Assembly (NCBI GenBank): GCA_048267245.1
Contig: JBLWXV010000002.1
Location: 1 to 64,000 of the forward strand
DNA from: JBLWXV01 sp048267245
GTDB taxonomy: Bacteria; Bdellovibrionota; Bacteriovoracia; Bacteriovoracales; Bacteriovoracaceae
DNA length: 64,000 nt
Reading direction: 5' to 3'
In this document: positions 16,736-25,112 of the stretch, piece after piece
Layout of the letters: each line of letters starts with the position of its first letter
Numbering within the stretch: position 1 is the first letter of the stretch
Notes under the pieces: model-generated
Seen by the model: only the letters and a program-made list of their open reading frames with translations
The model's database searches: none
Told to the model about the DNA's origin: nothing
Made by a program: the position numbers and the translations under genes

Positions 16736-17737
16736 CTATGCCTTATTTCCAACAGTATTAATGAGTTTACCAATCGACTCAACTTCGAGCTCGATGGTAT
16801 CTCCAGGTTGAATCCATTTATCAATTTCAAGTCCACACCCAGTTCCGACTGTACCAGATCCAAAGAGATCACCTGGCAAAACCCACTCGTCTTTAGAGAC
16901 GTGTTCGATCATTTGCGCCCAGCTAAAGTGTGAGTCGCCACTTTGACCGCGAGACCACTCTTGACCATTGATTTTTGCCGTCATGAGAAGATTTGGCTCT
17001 TTGTCGTCAAATTCATCTTTTGTCACAATGACAGGGCCGATGATTGAACAGAAGTCCTTGCCCTTGGCTGGACCGAGGCGAATCGCCATCTCTTTCCTTT
17101 GAATATCTCTGGCCGAGATGTCATTGAGGATGGTGTAGCCAAAGATGTGGTCCATAGCATCTTCGGCCTTTATATTTTTTCCCTCTTTGCCAATCACCAT
17201 TGCTAGTTCAAGTTCATAGTCGAGGATGTCAGTATAGCGAGGCCAGAGGATTTCTTCTTTGGGACCAATAAATCCCTCTGTTGCGCCTTTGTAGTAAGCA
17301 GGGATTTCATACCAAGCCTCAGGGATGGGCTCTCCTCGCTTTTGAAAGCCAACAGCAACATGCTTTTCATGAGCGTAGAAATCTCTATAAGTGGAGATGC
17401 GATCTAGCGGCTTATCAAGAACGACTTCCTTATCAAGAGTGTACTTAATCTTTGTTCCATTGCGACTTTGCACGTCACCGACTTTTTCAAGAAAGAGTGA
17501 AAGTCCATAGGATTCTTCAAGAAGATCAAAGGGATCGTCTTTAAGCTGTAGAAGTTTCCAGAGGCTTGAGGGGAGGTGGTGATCTGCACGCTCCCAAGGG
17601 TTGTACTTTCCTTCGCGCTCATAATCTACGGCCCATGTGAAATTGGGGTCGAGAATAGTTTTTCCGTCTTCGAGCAGAATTCCTAGGCGAACATTTTTTC
17701 CATGGGCTTCTTTTAAGCGGTAATGACAAATTTTCAT
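16736..17737 (-). CDS. fahA: Fumarylacetoacetate hydrolase family protein
   Basis: 333 residues. The C-terminal FAH domain is clear: DYELELAMVIGKEG (metal-binding acidic residues), YTILNDISARDIQ, KGKDFCS and the GSGTVGTGCG loop near residues 291-300. It hydrolyses fumarylacetoacetate to fumarate and acetoacetate, the last step of tyrosine/phenylalanine degradation. It overlaps the upstream aminotransferase gene by ATGA and lies 5 nt before the dioxygenase gene. Members of this superfamily also hydrolyse other beta-diketone acids; context favours fumarylacetoacetase. Confidence 0.85.
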   Translation of the reverse strand: MKICHYRLKEAHGKNVRLGILLEDGKTILDPNFTWAVDYEREGKYNPWERADHHLPSSLWKLLQLKDDPFDLLEESYGLSLFLEKVGDVQSRNGTKIKYTLDKEVVLDKPLDRISTYRDFYAHEKHVAVGFQKRGEPIPEAWYEIPAYYKGATEGFIGPKEEILWPRYTDILDYELELAMVIGKEGKNIKAEDAMDHIFGYTILNDISARDIQRKEMAIRLGPAKGKDFCSIIGPVIVTKDEFDDKEPNLLMTAKINGQEWSRGQSGDSHFSWAQMIEHVSKDEWVLPGDLFGSGTVGTGCGLEIDKWIQPGDTIELEVESIGKLINTVGNKA

Positions 17738-18888
17738 AGGTGAGGTCTCCCAAAGCGGCGATCGTATTCTGGTAGGATACGCTCCATACTTTCAAAGAAG
17801 TGATTCATTTCGGACTCGGTTCCAATGGAGACGCGGATAAAGTCAGGCATTCCATTGGCGGCGAGTGGTCTAATGATCACCCCCTCATTTAAAAGGTTTT
17901 CAAATAAGTATTTCCCGGCCTCTTCTGAACCGGTTTTAAATGTGACAAAGTTTGTGGCCGATTTAAGATACTCAAAGCTCTTTTCAGTTAAGAATCGGCA
18001 GAGCTTCGCCTTGAAGCGCTCATTGTGATCGAGAGAAGCTTTTAAGTGGTCAGTGTCATCTAGGGCTGCTCTCGCCCCAGCTTGCGCGAGTAGGCTAGGT
18101 TCAAAGGGCAGTTTCACTTTGGTGAGGTTTGAAATTAAATCCTCATGAGCAAAACCATATCCAACGCGTAGACCTGCCATGCCGTATGCTTTGCTGAAGG
18201 TTCTCAATGTTATTACATTGTCATAGCGGTAATCCATACTGTCGGGAAAATCGCCGTCGTCACGATTGTGAACAGCGTACTCGAAGTAAGCCTCGTCTAA
18301 GATGACCAGAACATGAGGGGGAACGAATTTCATAAAGTGATCAAATTCTTCCTTTCTAATAAATGTGCCGGTTGGATTGTTTGGGTTGGCAATATAGATG
18401 ATCTTAGTTTTCTCAGTAATATTCAGGGCAAGTGTCTTAATATCGAAACGATAATCAGGCGTCTGAGGCAGAGCGATGAGCTTTGCCCCAACTGATTGGG
18501 CCAAAATTGAAAAGCCGATAAAACTCATTTCACTTGTGAGAACTTCCTCTCCTGGGGCCAGAAAGGCGCGAACAATATAGGCCATGATTCCTTCGCTGCC
18601 ATTTCCGAGAATGATATTCTCTGGCTTTAGCGAGTAGAGGTCGCAAAGCTTTTTCTTCAGTTCAAAGGCATGTTGATCTGGATAGCGATGAAGTTCACCA
18701 AGTTTGGCTTCGATGGCCTGATTTACTTTTGGTGAAGCCCCTAGTGGATTTTCATTGCTGGCCAATTTTGAAATGCGAGTAAGACCTTTTTCTCTGGCGA
18801 GCTCTTCAATAGGCTTTCCGGACTGATAAATTTTTAGCGTGCGCAGATACTCGGGCACAAGCGTTTTGAAGTGTTGCGTCGAATCCAT
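17734..18888 (-). CDS. HisC-type PLP aminotransferase, probably aromatic amino acid aminotransferase
   Basis: 384 residues, class I/II fold. SNENPLGASP at about 43-52, NPNNPTGTF at about 167-175, LDEAYFEYA and the PLP lysine in TFSKAYGMAGLRVGYG (about residue 230) define the histidinol-phosphate/aromatic aminotransferase group. No other his gene is near. It is first in an operon with fumarylacetoacetase and homogentisate dioxygenase, so conversion of tyrosine or phenylalanine to the 2-oxo acid is more likely than histidine synthesis. That is inference from context. GGGGAG lies just upstream of the ATG. Confidence 0.82.
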   Translation of the reverse strand: MDSTQHFKTLVPEYLRTLKIYQSGKPIEELAREKGLTRISKLASNENPLGASPKVNQAIEAKLGELHRYPDQHAFELKKKLCDLYSLKPENIILGNGSEGIMAYIVRAFLAPGEEVLTSEMSFIGFSILAQSVGAKLIALPQTPDYRFDIKTLALNITEKTKIIYIANPNNPTGTFIRKEEFDHFMKFVPPHVLVILDEAYFEYAVHNRDDGDFPDSMDYRYDNVITLRTFSKAYGMAGLRVGYGFAHEDLISNLTKVKLPFEPSLLAQAGARAALDDTDHLKASLDHNERFKAKLCRFLTEKSFEYLKSATNFVTFKTGSEEAGKYLFENLLNEGVIIRPLAANGMPDFIRVSIGTESEMNHFFESMERILPEYDRRFGRPHL

Positions 18889-18905
18889 ATTCTCCCCAGT
18901 AAAAA

Positions 18906-18946
18906 TAAGACCCTTCTTTGTAGCATGCTTGATGTGAAAGGTCTTA
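18906..18946. promoter_or_regulatory. Inverted repeat between the aminotransferase operon and DUF309
   Basis: Left arm 18906-18916 (TAAGACCCTTC) and right arm 18936-18946 (GAAAGGTCTTA) are complementary over 11 bp with one mismatch. AGCATGCT, a perfect 8-bp palindrome (18922-18929), sits almost at the centre. It lies 17 bp upstream of the minus-strand start codon and 53 bp upstream of the plus-strand start, a good position for an operator controlling the catabolic operon. Confidence 0.45.
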
Positions 18947-18999
18947 ATTTCGCCGCGTTAAGCTAGTCATTTAAAGTTAACCAAGGCAAGCTGGGCCTA

Positions 19000-19419
19000 A
19001 TGAAAAAGCCTGAGATAGGTCAGTTTGACAGCGAACATTTACGCCACATGACAAAGGGGATTGAGCTCTATAACTCCTCCTTTTACTGGGAGTGTCATGA
19101 GGAGCTTGAGCACCATTGGCTTGAGGCCCGTGGCGACAACGCTCGCTATATTTACTGGGCCGTCATTCAGGTGGCGGCTGCACTCGTGCACTATGAGACA
19201 AAGAATCTTATCGGTGTTCAAGGAATGCTTAAGAAGGCACGTGATAAAATTCGCCGGGCACGTGAAAGTCATGTGGAAAGTGATATACTCCACTATAACT
19301 TGAATTGGGCAACGTTTAGTAGACTGGTTGAATCTAGTCCCGTTGCTGGCGAGATGAGTGAATACGACGAGCTCGTTAACTTTCGTTTTCCCTCTCCCCA
19401 GGATTGGAGATATTCGTGA
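19000..19419 (+). CDS. DUF309 family protein
   Basis: 139 residues, all-helical. The family pattern is visible: GIELYNSSFYWECHEELEHHW near residues 20-40, then an aromatic-rich helix and paired Arg/Glu helices. The His/Glu-rich motif could bind metal, but the function of DUF309 is unknown. The start ATG lacks a good ribosome site. Its stop overlaps the GTG of the next gene. Confidence 0.8.
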   Translation: MKKPEIGQFDSEHLRHMTKGIELYNSSFYWECHEELEHHWLEARGDNARYIYWAVIQVAAALVHYETKNLIGVQGMLKKARDKIRRARESHVESDILHYNLNWATFSRLVESSPVAGEMSEYDELVNFRFPSPQDWRYS

Positions 19420-20150
19420 GAAATGCACTTAAAGTTTATCATCAGGCGCTTGGATATTTTTTTAAAGATAAGTGGCTCATTGTACTAGCACTTATTCCCG
19501 TGAGTATCGGAATCGCTCTCTACTCATTTGTGGGAACCTGGATGTACACCGACTTGCTCGCAATGGGCGAAGAGTGGGTGAAGGGCATGGTCTCTGATGG
19601 GGCGCTAGGAAATTTTCTCTACGCCGTTCTCATTGCACTTGTAACTATAGGTCTCTATTTCCTTATCAGCTGGACATTTGTTCTCGTCGTCTCGGTGCTC
19701 TCAAGTCCTTTTAATGAAGTCATTAGCGCTAGAGTTGAGCGACTCATTCTCGACGAGAAACCGCAGAATGTGAGTGAGAGTTTCGGGAAAATGTTGAAAA
19801 AGTTGGTATTTATTTTAATCAATGAAGTTAAAAAAGTAATGCTCATCGGGACATTCTCATTGATTGCCTTTGTTTTTAGCTTCTTTCCAATTTTCTTTCC
19901 AATAAGTGTCTTTATCTCGGCACTTTTACTTGCCTCTCAATTTCTCGACTATGCCTGGAGTCGACACGATGTAAAAATGGGCGATTGCTTTGGTGAAGTG
20001 AGAAGCAATATTTTAGGTTACGGACTCTCTGGAGTTGGCTTTCTCTTTGTGATCACTATTCCTGTCATTAATCTCTTTGCTCTGCCCTTCGCCGTTGTTT
20101 ATTACAGCGCCCTGAGGACCATTAATCAGTTGGATGAAAGACTTGACTAG
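19416..20150 (+). CDS. EI24/CysZ-like integral membrane protein
   Basis: 244 residues from GTG at 19416, chosen because GTGA overlaps the DUF309 stop and GGAG lies 6 nt upstream; a TTG at 19404 would lie upstream of that ribosome site. At least four long hydrophobic stretches are present. The conserved family segment SSPFNEVISARVERL lies near residue 90-105. E. coli CysZ, of the same family, takes up sulfate. No sulfur-assimilation genes are nearby, so substrate is open. Confidence 0.78.
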   Translation: MRNALKVYHQALGYFFKDKWLIVLALIPVSIGIALYSFVGTWMYTDLLAMGEEWVKGMVSDGALGNFLYAVLIALVTIGLYFLISWTFVLVVSVLSSPFNEVISARVERLILDEKPQNVSESFGKMLKKLVFILINEVKKVMLIGTFSLIAFVFSFFPIFFPISVFISALLLASQFLDYAWSRHDVKMGDCFGEVRSNILGYGLSGVGFLFVITIPVINLFALPFAVVYYSALRTINQLDERLD

Positions 20151-21042
20151 AACTTTAGTTAAGCTGCCTCGCCTGGCAGATCAAACCGTACTTAGTTTTC
20201 CCTTTCTTCACTTGCTCTCTCAGCTTGAAGAGCGAGAAATATTTGTTGTGGCCGACCCGGGTAACTCAATTTTACTTGGTGCTCTCGAAGGGGTTTATTT
20301 ACCCGAGGGGAGACGATTTGAGATTCCCTTGAATAAAAAAACTATCCTGGGGGCGCATCACTACTTAATGAATAATCACGATATATTTAATATTGATGAG
20401 TTCTTCGATCTCGAGAGCTCTCTTTCATCGATGTCGCTTGGGGTGACAGCTAAAGCGGCGCTACGTGTAGGTTTTGAAAAAGGATTACTTGGAAAACTTC
20501 TTTATCAGAAGAAGATTCCTTGGCAAAAGGAGCTACCACTTGATCAATCCTATGTGAGGCTTTTGACCGAAACTCTTGGGGTAAATGATCGCGGTGCTTA
20601 TTTAGAAGTTATTCCTGGAGAGCGAGCGACACCGTTAACTAAATATGTGTTTGTGGCCCTCAAGGGAATGTTTGATGCAAAGGCGCGCGATCTCTATGCA
20701 AGCTTTTGCAATGGGCTTGAGCATACGGGAGTAATTTTTTGGGAACTTGATGGGGATCTCTCAACTCAATTCTATGAGCTTTTACATCCGAATCTTGAGT
20801 ATAAAATTATTCGCAATAACGACCTCTCGGATATTAAGAATGTACTAAGAACTTCGATGGGACTAATTACCAATCAGTCTTGGATGGCGTGGCTTGGAGT
20901 CTACTGGGGAGTGAGAAGTGTGTGCTTAAATGAGAAGCTCTCTCGCACTCACTACTTTGATTTACTCCCTCAAGTTGTAAACTTTGAGGAAGAGGGATCG
21001 GACGAAGCCATTGACTTCGTCCTCAAATACCTCGGTCTATGA
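20134..21042 (+). CDS. GT9-like (heptosyltransferase-type) glycosyltransferase, divergent
   Basis: 302 residues. The opening segment with LPRLADQTVLSFPFL resembles the acceptor-site start of family GT9 lipopolysaccharide heptosyltransferases. The C-terminal block LITNQSWMAWLGVYWGVRSVCL resembles their nucleotide-sugar binding loop, although the usual Gly-His pair is missing. It may add a sugar to the lipopolysaccharide core, or be an inactive relative. Its ATG overlaps the end of the EI24 gene by 17 nt, and its stop overlaps the convergent valS stop by 6 nt. Confidence 0.5.
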   Translation: MKDLTRTLVKLPRLADQTVLSFPFLHLLSQLEEREIFVVADPGNSILLGALEGVYLPEGRRFEIPLNKKTILGAHHYLMNNHDIFNIDEFFDLESSLSSMSLGVTAKAALRVGFEKGLLGKLLYQKKIPWQKELPLDQSYVRLLTETLGVNDRGAYLEVIPGERATPLTKYVFVALKGMFDAKARDLYASFCNGLEHTGVIFWELDGDLSTQFYELLHPNLEYKIIRNNDLSDIKNVLRTSMGLITNQSWMAWLGVYWGVRSVCLNEKLSRTHYFDLLPQVVNFEEEGSDEAIDFVLKYLGL

Positions 21043-23703
21043 TTTAAAAATTTCGATATTCTTCTTGAGTGATTCGATTTTTGCCTCACACTCGCTTGCC
21101 TTAGCTCGAACTTCAATCACAACCTCTTCTGGAGCATTGTCCATGAATTTCTTGTTGGAGAGCTTCTTCGCAAAGCCCATCATTTCCTTTTCACTCTTTT
21201 CAAGTTCCTTTTGAATGCGCTTGAGTTGCTCGTCGAGATCGACAATTCCTTCAAGGTGCAGAAATACTTCTGAGTGAGGGGCCGCAGCGAATGTCGACTT
21301 GCCCGGGCGACTAGCACCCGTTTTAGAGCTGATCACGAGTTCTTTTACACGGGCAAGTTCTGAAAGGTAAGTTTGATTGGCCGAAAGATACTTCTTAAGT
21401 TCTTCGTCATCACTAAAAAGTGAAACCTTTACTTCGTCCTTTGGCTTAGCGTTCACACTAGAGCGCAGATTTCTCACCATGGTGACAATATCGATGAATT
21501 TATCCATGCTCTCTTTGTCTTCTGAGAAGTTAAGAGCAGCATCAAATTCTGGGTACTCACTAGAGATCAGTAGGGTCTCTCCCTCATCTTTAAGGTAAGA
21601 CCAAAGCTCTTCAGTGATGAAAGGAGTGAATGGGTGCATAAGAGCAACAATCTTTCTAAAGCCATACTTGAGAATTGTGGCGCGTCTGATTTTTGCCGCT
21701 TCATCAGTTCCGTAGAGAACGGGCTTAGAGAGTTCGATAAACCACGAGCAGAACTTATCATAAACAAAAGAGTAGATCGCGCTACAAGAGTCATCATAGC
21801 GAAACTCTTCAATTGATTCACTCATCTCACGCGCAACGAGATTGAGTTCATTGAGAATCCAGCGCTCGTGGTGATCCCATGTGTTGGATGCCGGAAGTTC
21901 AGCTGCTGCATTTTCAAGGAACGGGTGAATAAATCTAAAGGCATTCCAGATTTTATTAATAAAGTTTCTGTAACCAGCGATTCTCTCCGGGTCCAAATTG
22001 AGATTGCGGTTATAACCTGAACCTGCGGCAAGAGTGAAGCGTAGGGCATCGGTGCCATACTCATTGATCATATCGATGGGATCGATACCATTGCCAAGCG
22101 ACTTACTCATCTTCACGCCGTTCTTGTCGCGAACGATGGCGTGAATATAGATTTTATGAAAGGGAACACTATTTGTGGCCTTCATTCCCATCATCATCAT
22201 TCGAGCTACCCAAAAGAAGATGATGTCGTAGCCAGTAACAAGCACACTGGTTGGATAGAAGCGCTCAAAACCGCGCTCTTTCATGCGCTCTTTATTTGGC
22301 CAGCCCAGCATAGTGAGTGGCCATATTCCCGAACTAAACCATGTATCGAGTACGTCAGGGTCTTGAGTGAGCTTGTCGCTCTTGCATTTTGCACATGAGC
22401 TTGGCTCTTCAACTGCTGCCCATTCGTGTGAGCAAGAAGTACAAGTGAATACTGGAATTCGGTGTCCCCAAATGAGTTGGCGAGAAATACACCAGTTCTT
22501 AGGTTCGCGTAGCCAAGAGAAGTAAGTATTCTCCCAGCCCTTAGGATAGAAGCGCGTAGTATCGTCTTCGATGGCCTTAACTGCGTCGTGGGCCATGTCC
22601 CCTACGTTTAGAAACCACTGCTTACTAATCATTGGCTCGATCACCGACTTTGATTTTTCGCCGTGGCCTACTTGATGTACGTGAGGCTTGGTATCAATAA
22701 GTTGTTCGAGTTCTTTAAGTTTTTTAATGACTCCCTTTCTCGCCTCTTTAACGTTCATTCCCTTAAATTCAAGGCCAAGCTCATTGAGCGTACCGTCCTT
22801 TTCAAGCATATTCAGGATGGGAAGATTGTGGCGCTTGCCAATTTCAAAGTCGTTAAAGTCGTGACCAGGCGTTACTTTTAAGCAGCCGGTTCCCTTTTCA
22901 ATGTCGACGTGAGAGTCGCCAATAATTGGAACTTCGCGGTTGCAAATGGGGATGATAGCGGTTTTTCCAATCAATTTATTAAAGCGCTCATCTTCTGGGT
23001 TTACGCAAACGGCGGTATCGGCAAGAAGTGTTTCTGGGCGAGTTGTTGCAATCTCTAGCCACTCGCCTGTTTCTTTAACCTTGTAGTTAATGTGATAGAA
23101 ATTGCCTTGAACTTCCTTGTGCTCTACTTCGGCGTCACTAATGGCCGACTGGAGGACCGTGTCCCAGTTTACGATATAGTCGGCTTGATAGATGAGACCT
23201 TCGTTGTAGAGATCGACGAAGATCGTTCTCACGGCTTCGTTAGCCTCAGGGTCCATGGTAAATACTGAAAGATCCCAATCGGGAGAGGCGCCCATGCGCT
23301 TTTGCTGGTCAAAGATGCGCCCGCCGTACTCTTCTTTCCACTTCCAGATGCGACCAAGAAAATCTTCGCGGTCAATATCGTGGCGAGTTTTCCCTTCCTG
23401 CTCATAGATCATCTTTTCAACAACGGATTGAGTGGCGATACCGGCGTGATCCATTCCTGGTAGCCAGACAGCTTCGTAACCTTTCATGCGCTTGAAACGA
23501 ATGAGAGCATCCTGAGTGACGACATCAAGAGCGTGGCCCATGTGAAGGATGCCGGTGACGTTTGGGGGTGGCATGACGATGGAATAGGTCTCTCCAGCTT
23601 TTCCTGGACGGGCCTTGAAGTGGCCACCTTGTTCCCATTCCTTGTACCACTTCTGTTCTACGTCTTCGCTCGAGTAGGTCTTTGGGAGTTCTTCAGTGCT
23701 CAT
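21037..23703 (-). CDS. valS: Valyl-tRNA synthetase
   Basis: 888 residues from ATG 23703. This start has AAGGA (23717-23713) 9 nt upstream, whereas the ATG at 23712 touches that site directly. HIGH-type motif HMGH is at 54-57 and KMSKS is at about 531-535. The editing CP1 domain lies between them, a zinc-knuckle-like CTSC/CAKC pair is inside, and a C-terminal coiled-coil arm closes the protein. It charges tRNA-Val and hydrolyses mischarged Thr-tRNA. It follows hisS by 5 nt in one operon. Its stop codon overlaps that of the convergent GT9-like gene. Confidence 0.98.
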   Translation of the reverse strand: MSTEELPKTYSSEDVEQKWYKEWEQGGHFKARPGKAGETYSIVMPPPNVTGILHMGHALDVVTQDALIRFKRMKGYEAVWLPGMDHAGIATQSVVEKMIYEQEGKTRHDIDREDFLGRIWKWKEEYGGRIFDQQKRMGASPDWDLSVFTMDPEANEAVRTIFVDLYNEGLIYQADYIVNWDTVLQSAISDAEVEHKEVQGNFYHINYKVKETGEWLEIATTRPETLLADTAVCVNPEDERFNKLIGKTAIIPICNREVPIIGDSHVDIEKGTGCLKVTPGHDFNDFEIGKRHNLPILNMLEKDGTLNELGLEFKGMNVKEARKGVIKKLKELEQLIDTKPHVHQVGHGEKSKSVIEPMISKQWFLNVGDMAHDAVKAIEDDTTRFYPKGWENTYFSWLREPKNWCISRQLIWGHRIPVFTCTSCSHEWAAVEEPSSCAKCKSDKLTQDPDVLDTWFSSGIWPLTMLGWPNKERMKERGFERFYPTSVLVTGYDIIFFWVARMMMMGMKATNSVPFHKIYIHAIVRDKNGVKMSKSLGNGIDPIDMINEYGTDALRFTLAAGSGYNRNLNLDPERIAGYRNFINKIWNAFRFIHPFLENAAAELPASNTWDHHERWILNELNLVAREMSESIEEFRYDDSCSAIYSFVYDKFCSWFIELSKPVLYGTDEAAKIRRATILKYGFRKIVALMHPFTPFITEELWSYLKDEGETLLISSEYPEFDAALNFSEDKESMDKFIDIVTMVRNLRSSVNAKPKDEVKVSLFSDDEELKKYLSANQTYLSELARVKELVISSKTGASRPGKSTFAAAPHSEVFLHLEGIVDLDEQLKRIQKELEKSEKEMMGFAKKLSNKKFMDNAPEEVVIEVRAKASECEAKIESLKKNIEIFKS

Positions 23704-23708
23704 AGAAT

Positions 23709-25028
23709 TCATTCCTTGGCCGACTTGATAAATTCGGCGATAGCTTGATGATCGGTGAGTTTAAACTCACGTTGTTCTTTTTTAGCGAGGTCCTTAATTT
23801 GAATCACCCCTTGCTCGAGCTCACTTGTTCCCATGAGTCCGAGACAAAGAGCGCCGCGCTTTTCAGCGAGGGCAAAGACCTTCTTAAATTTAACGGCGTC
23901 TGGATGTGTGACGACTCTTTGGCCAAGTTTGCGTAGGGCCGTGGCGAGCTTTAACGTTGGCACAAGTCCAGCCTCGTCTTGGTAAGTGATCAGCACATCG
24001 TTAACCGGCTTTTCAAAATTTGGAAGCAGATTGTGGGTAGTGAGAAAGTCAGTGAGAGTGACATCCCCAAGCCCAAAGCCAACACCGGCCAGAGGAGCTT
24101 CATTAAAAATTTGAAGGAGGTTTGCGTAGGCACCGCCACCGCACAAGGCGCGACGATTTTCGGGGTTCTTGTCAAAGATCTCAAAGACCACGCCGGTGTA
24201 GTAATCAAGACCGCGCACAATTGTGGGGTCATAGCGAAGATACTTGTCGAGTTCTAACTTATTTGTGAGCTCTATAAATTCGCCGAGGCTCTCAATATGA
24301 GCGGCAACTCCGAGCTCTCCTAGAAAGTCTTTGAGCTGCGCAAATGAAGTGAGCTTGATGTAGCGCTGGTAGATATCAATTTGCTTTTGATCGAGGCCAA
24401 GCTCATGAAGAGAGTTATTAATTTTCTCTGCCGGCTCCTTTTTAGAGCGGTCAATAATTTTATAGAGCTTGTAGGCTTGATCGTCTGTGAGTTTGAGAAC
24501 TTCTTTAAAAAGAGCATCTACTGCTTCACGATCATTGATGAGAATTTCAAAGTGGGTTTCGTTAGCGCCATAATTTTCAAAGAGGGCAACGGCAAGCTGA
24601 AGAATCTCAACTTCGCCCAAGCGTCCATTGGAGCCAAAGATGTCGCAGTTGAATTGCCAGTGCTCTCTCAAGCGCCCGCGCTGAGGTTTTTCATAGCGCA
24701 TGAGATTTGGAATTGAGTACCAGCGAATGGGTTTTGTGCTCTCTTTGTGAGAGCTCGCCACCATGCGGGCCACAGTGGGGGTCATCTCGGGGCGAATGGC
24801 GACAAAGCGCTCACCGCGATCGGTGAAGGCATAAATTTGATCGTTGATGAGCTCTTCGCCTGACTTGGCCTTATAGAGTTCAACCTCTTCAATCATCGGT
24901 CCATCGTAGGGTTCAAATCCAAAGGACTCGGCGGTCTTATTCATGACTTCAAAGAGGTAGTCGCGAACGCGCTTTTGCGCGGGAAAGAAATCGCGCGTGC
25001 CTCGGTATGGTTTCTTTGATAGTGCCAT
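23709..25028 (-). CDS. hisS: Histidyl-tRNA synthetase
   Basis: 439 residues, class II synthetase. Motif 1 residues are near the N-terminus (GTRDFFPAQKRVRD). Motif 2 is present as RGRLREHWQFNCDIFG at about 117-132, and the histidine-specific loop VRGLDYYTGVVFEIF at about 270-284. The C-terminal anticodon-binding domain is complete. It is first in the hisS-valS operon with a good promoter at 25068-25096. Confidence 0.98.
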   Translation of the reverse strand: MALSKKPYRGTRDFFPAQKRVRDYLFEVMNKTAESFGFEPYDGPMIEEVELYKAKSGEELINDQIYAFTDRGERFVAIRPEMTPTVARMVASSHKESTKPIRWYSIPNLMRYEKPQRGRLREHWQFNCDIFGSNGRLGEVEILQLAVALFENYGANETHFEILINDREAVDALFKEVLKLTDDQAYKLYKIIDRSKKEPAEKINNSLHELGLDQKQIDIYQRYIKLTSFAQLKDFLGELGVAAHIESLGEFIELTNKLELDKYLRYDPTIVRGLDYYTGVVFEIFDKNPENRRALCGGGAYANLLQIFNEAPLAGVGFGLGDVTLTDFLTTHNLLPNFEKPVNDVLITYQDEAGLVPTLKLATALRKLGQRVVTHPDAVKFKKVFALAEKRGALCLGLMGTSELEQGVIQIKDLAKKEQREFKLTDHQAIAEFIKSAKE

Positions 25029-25067
25029 GTGGATCCCTTTTGACTGTAGGCATTAAATGAGTGCTCT

Positions 25068-25096
25068 ATGATAGCAGGCTAGCAGCAAAACGTCAT
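25068..25096 (-). promoter_or_regulatory. Promoter of hisS-valS
   Basis: On the minus strand, ATGACG (25096-25091), a 17-nt spacer and TATCAT (25073-25068). The -10 matches at five of six positions. It gives a short leader before the hisS ATG at 25028. Confidence 0.55.
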
Positions 25097-25112
25097 GGAG
25101 CAAGCCCGCTTT

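Noticed and set aside
17734..18888. Histidine biosynthesis hisC assignment
   Set aside because: The fold is HisC-like, but no his genes are near and the operon is for aromatic acid breakdown, so I did not give the symbol.
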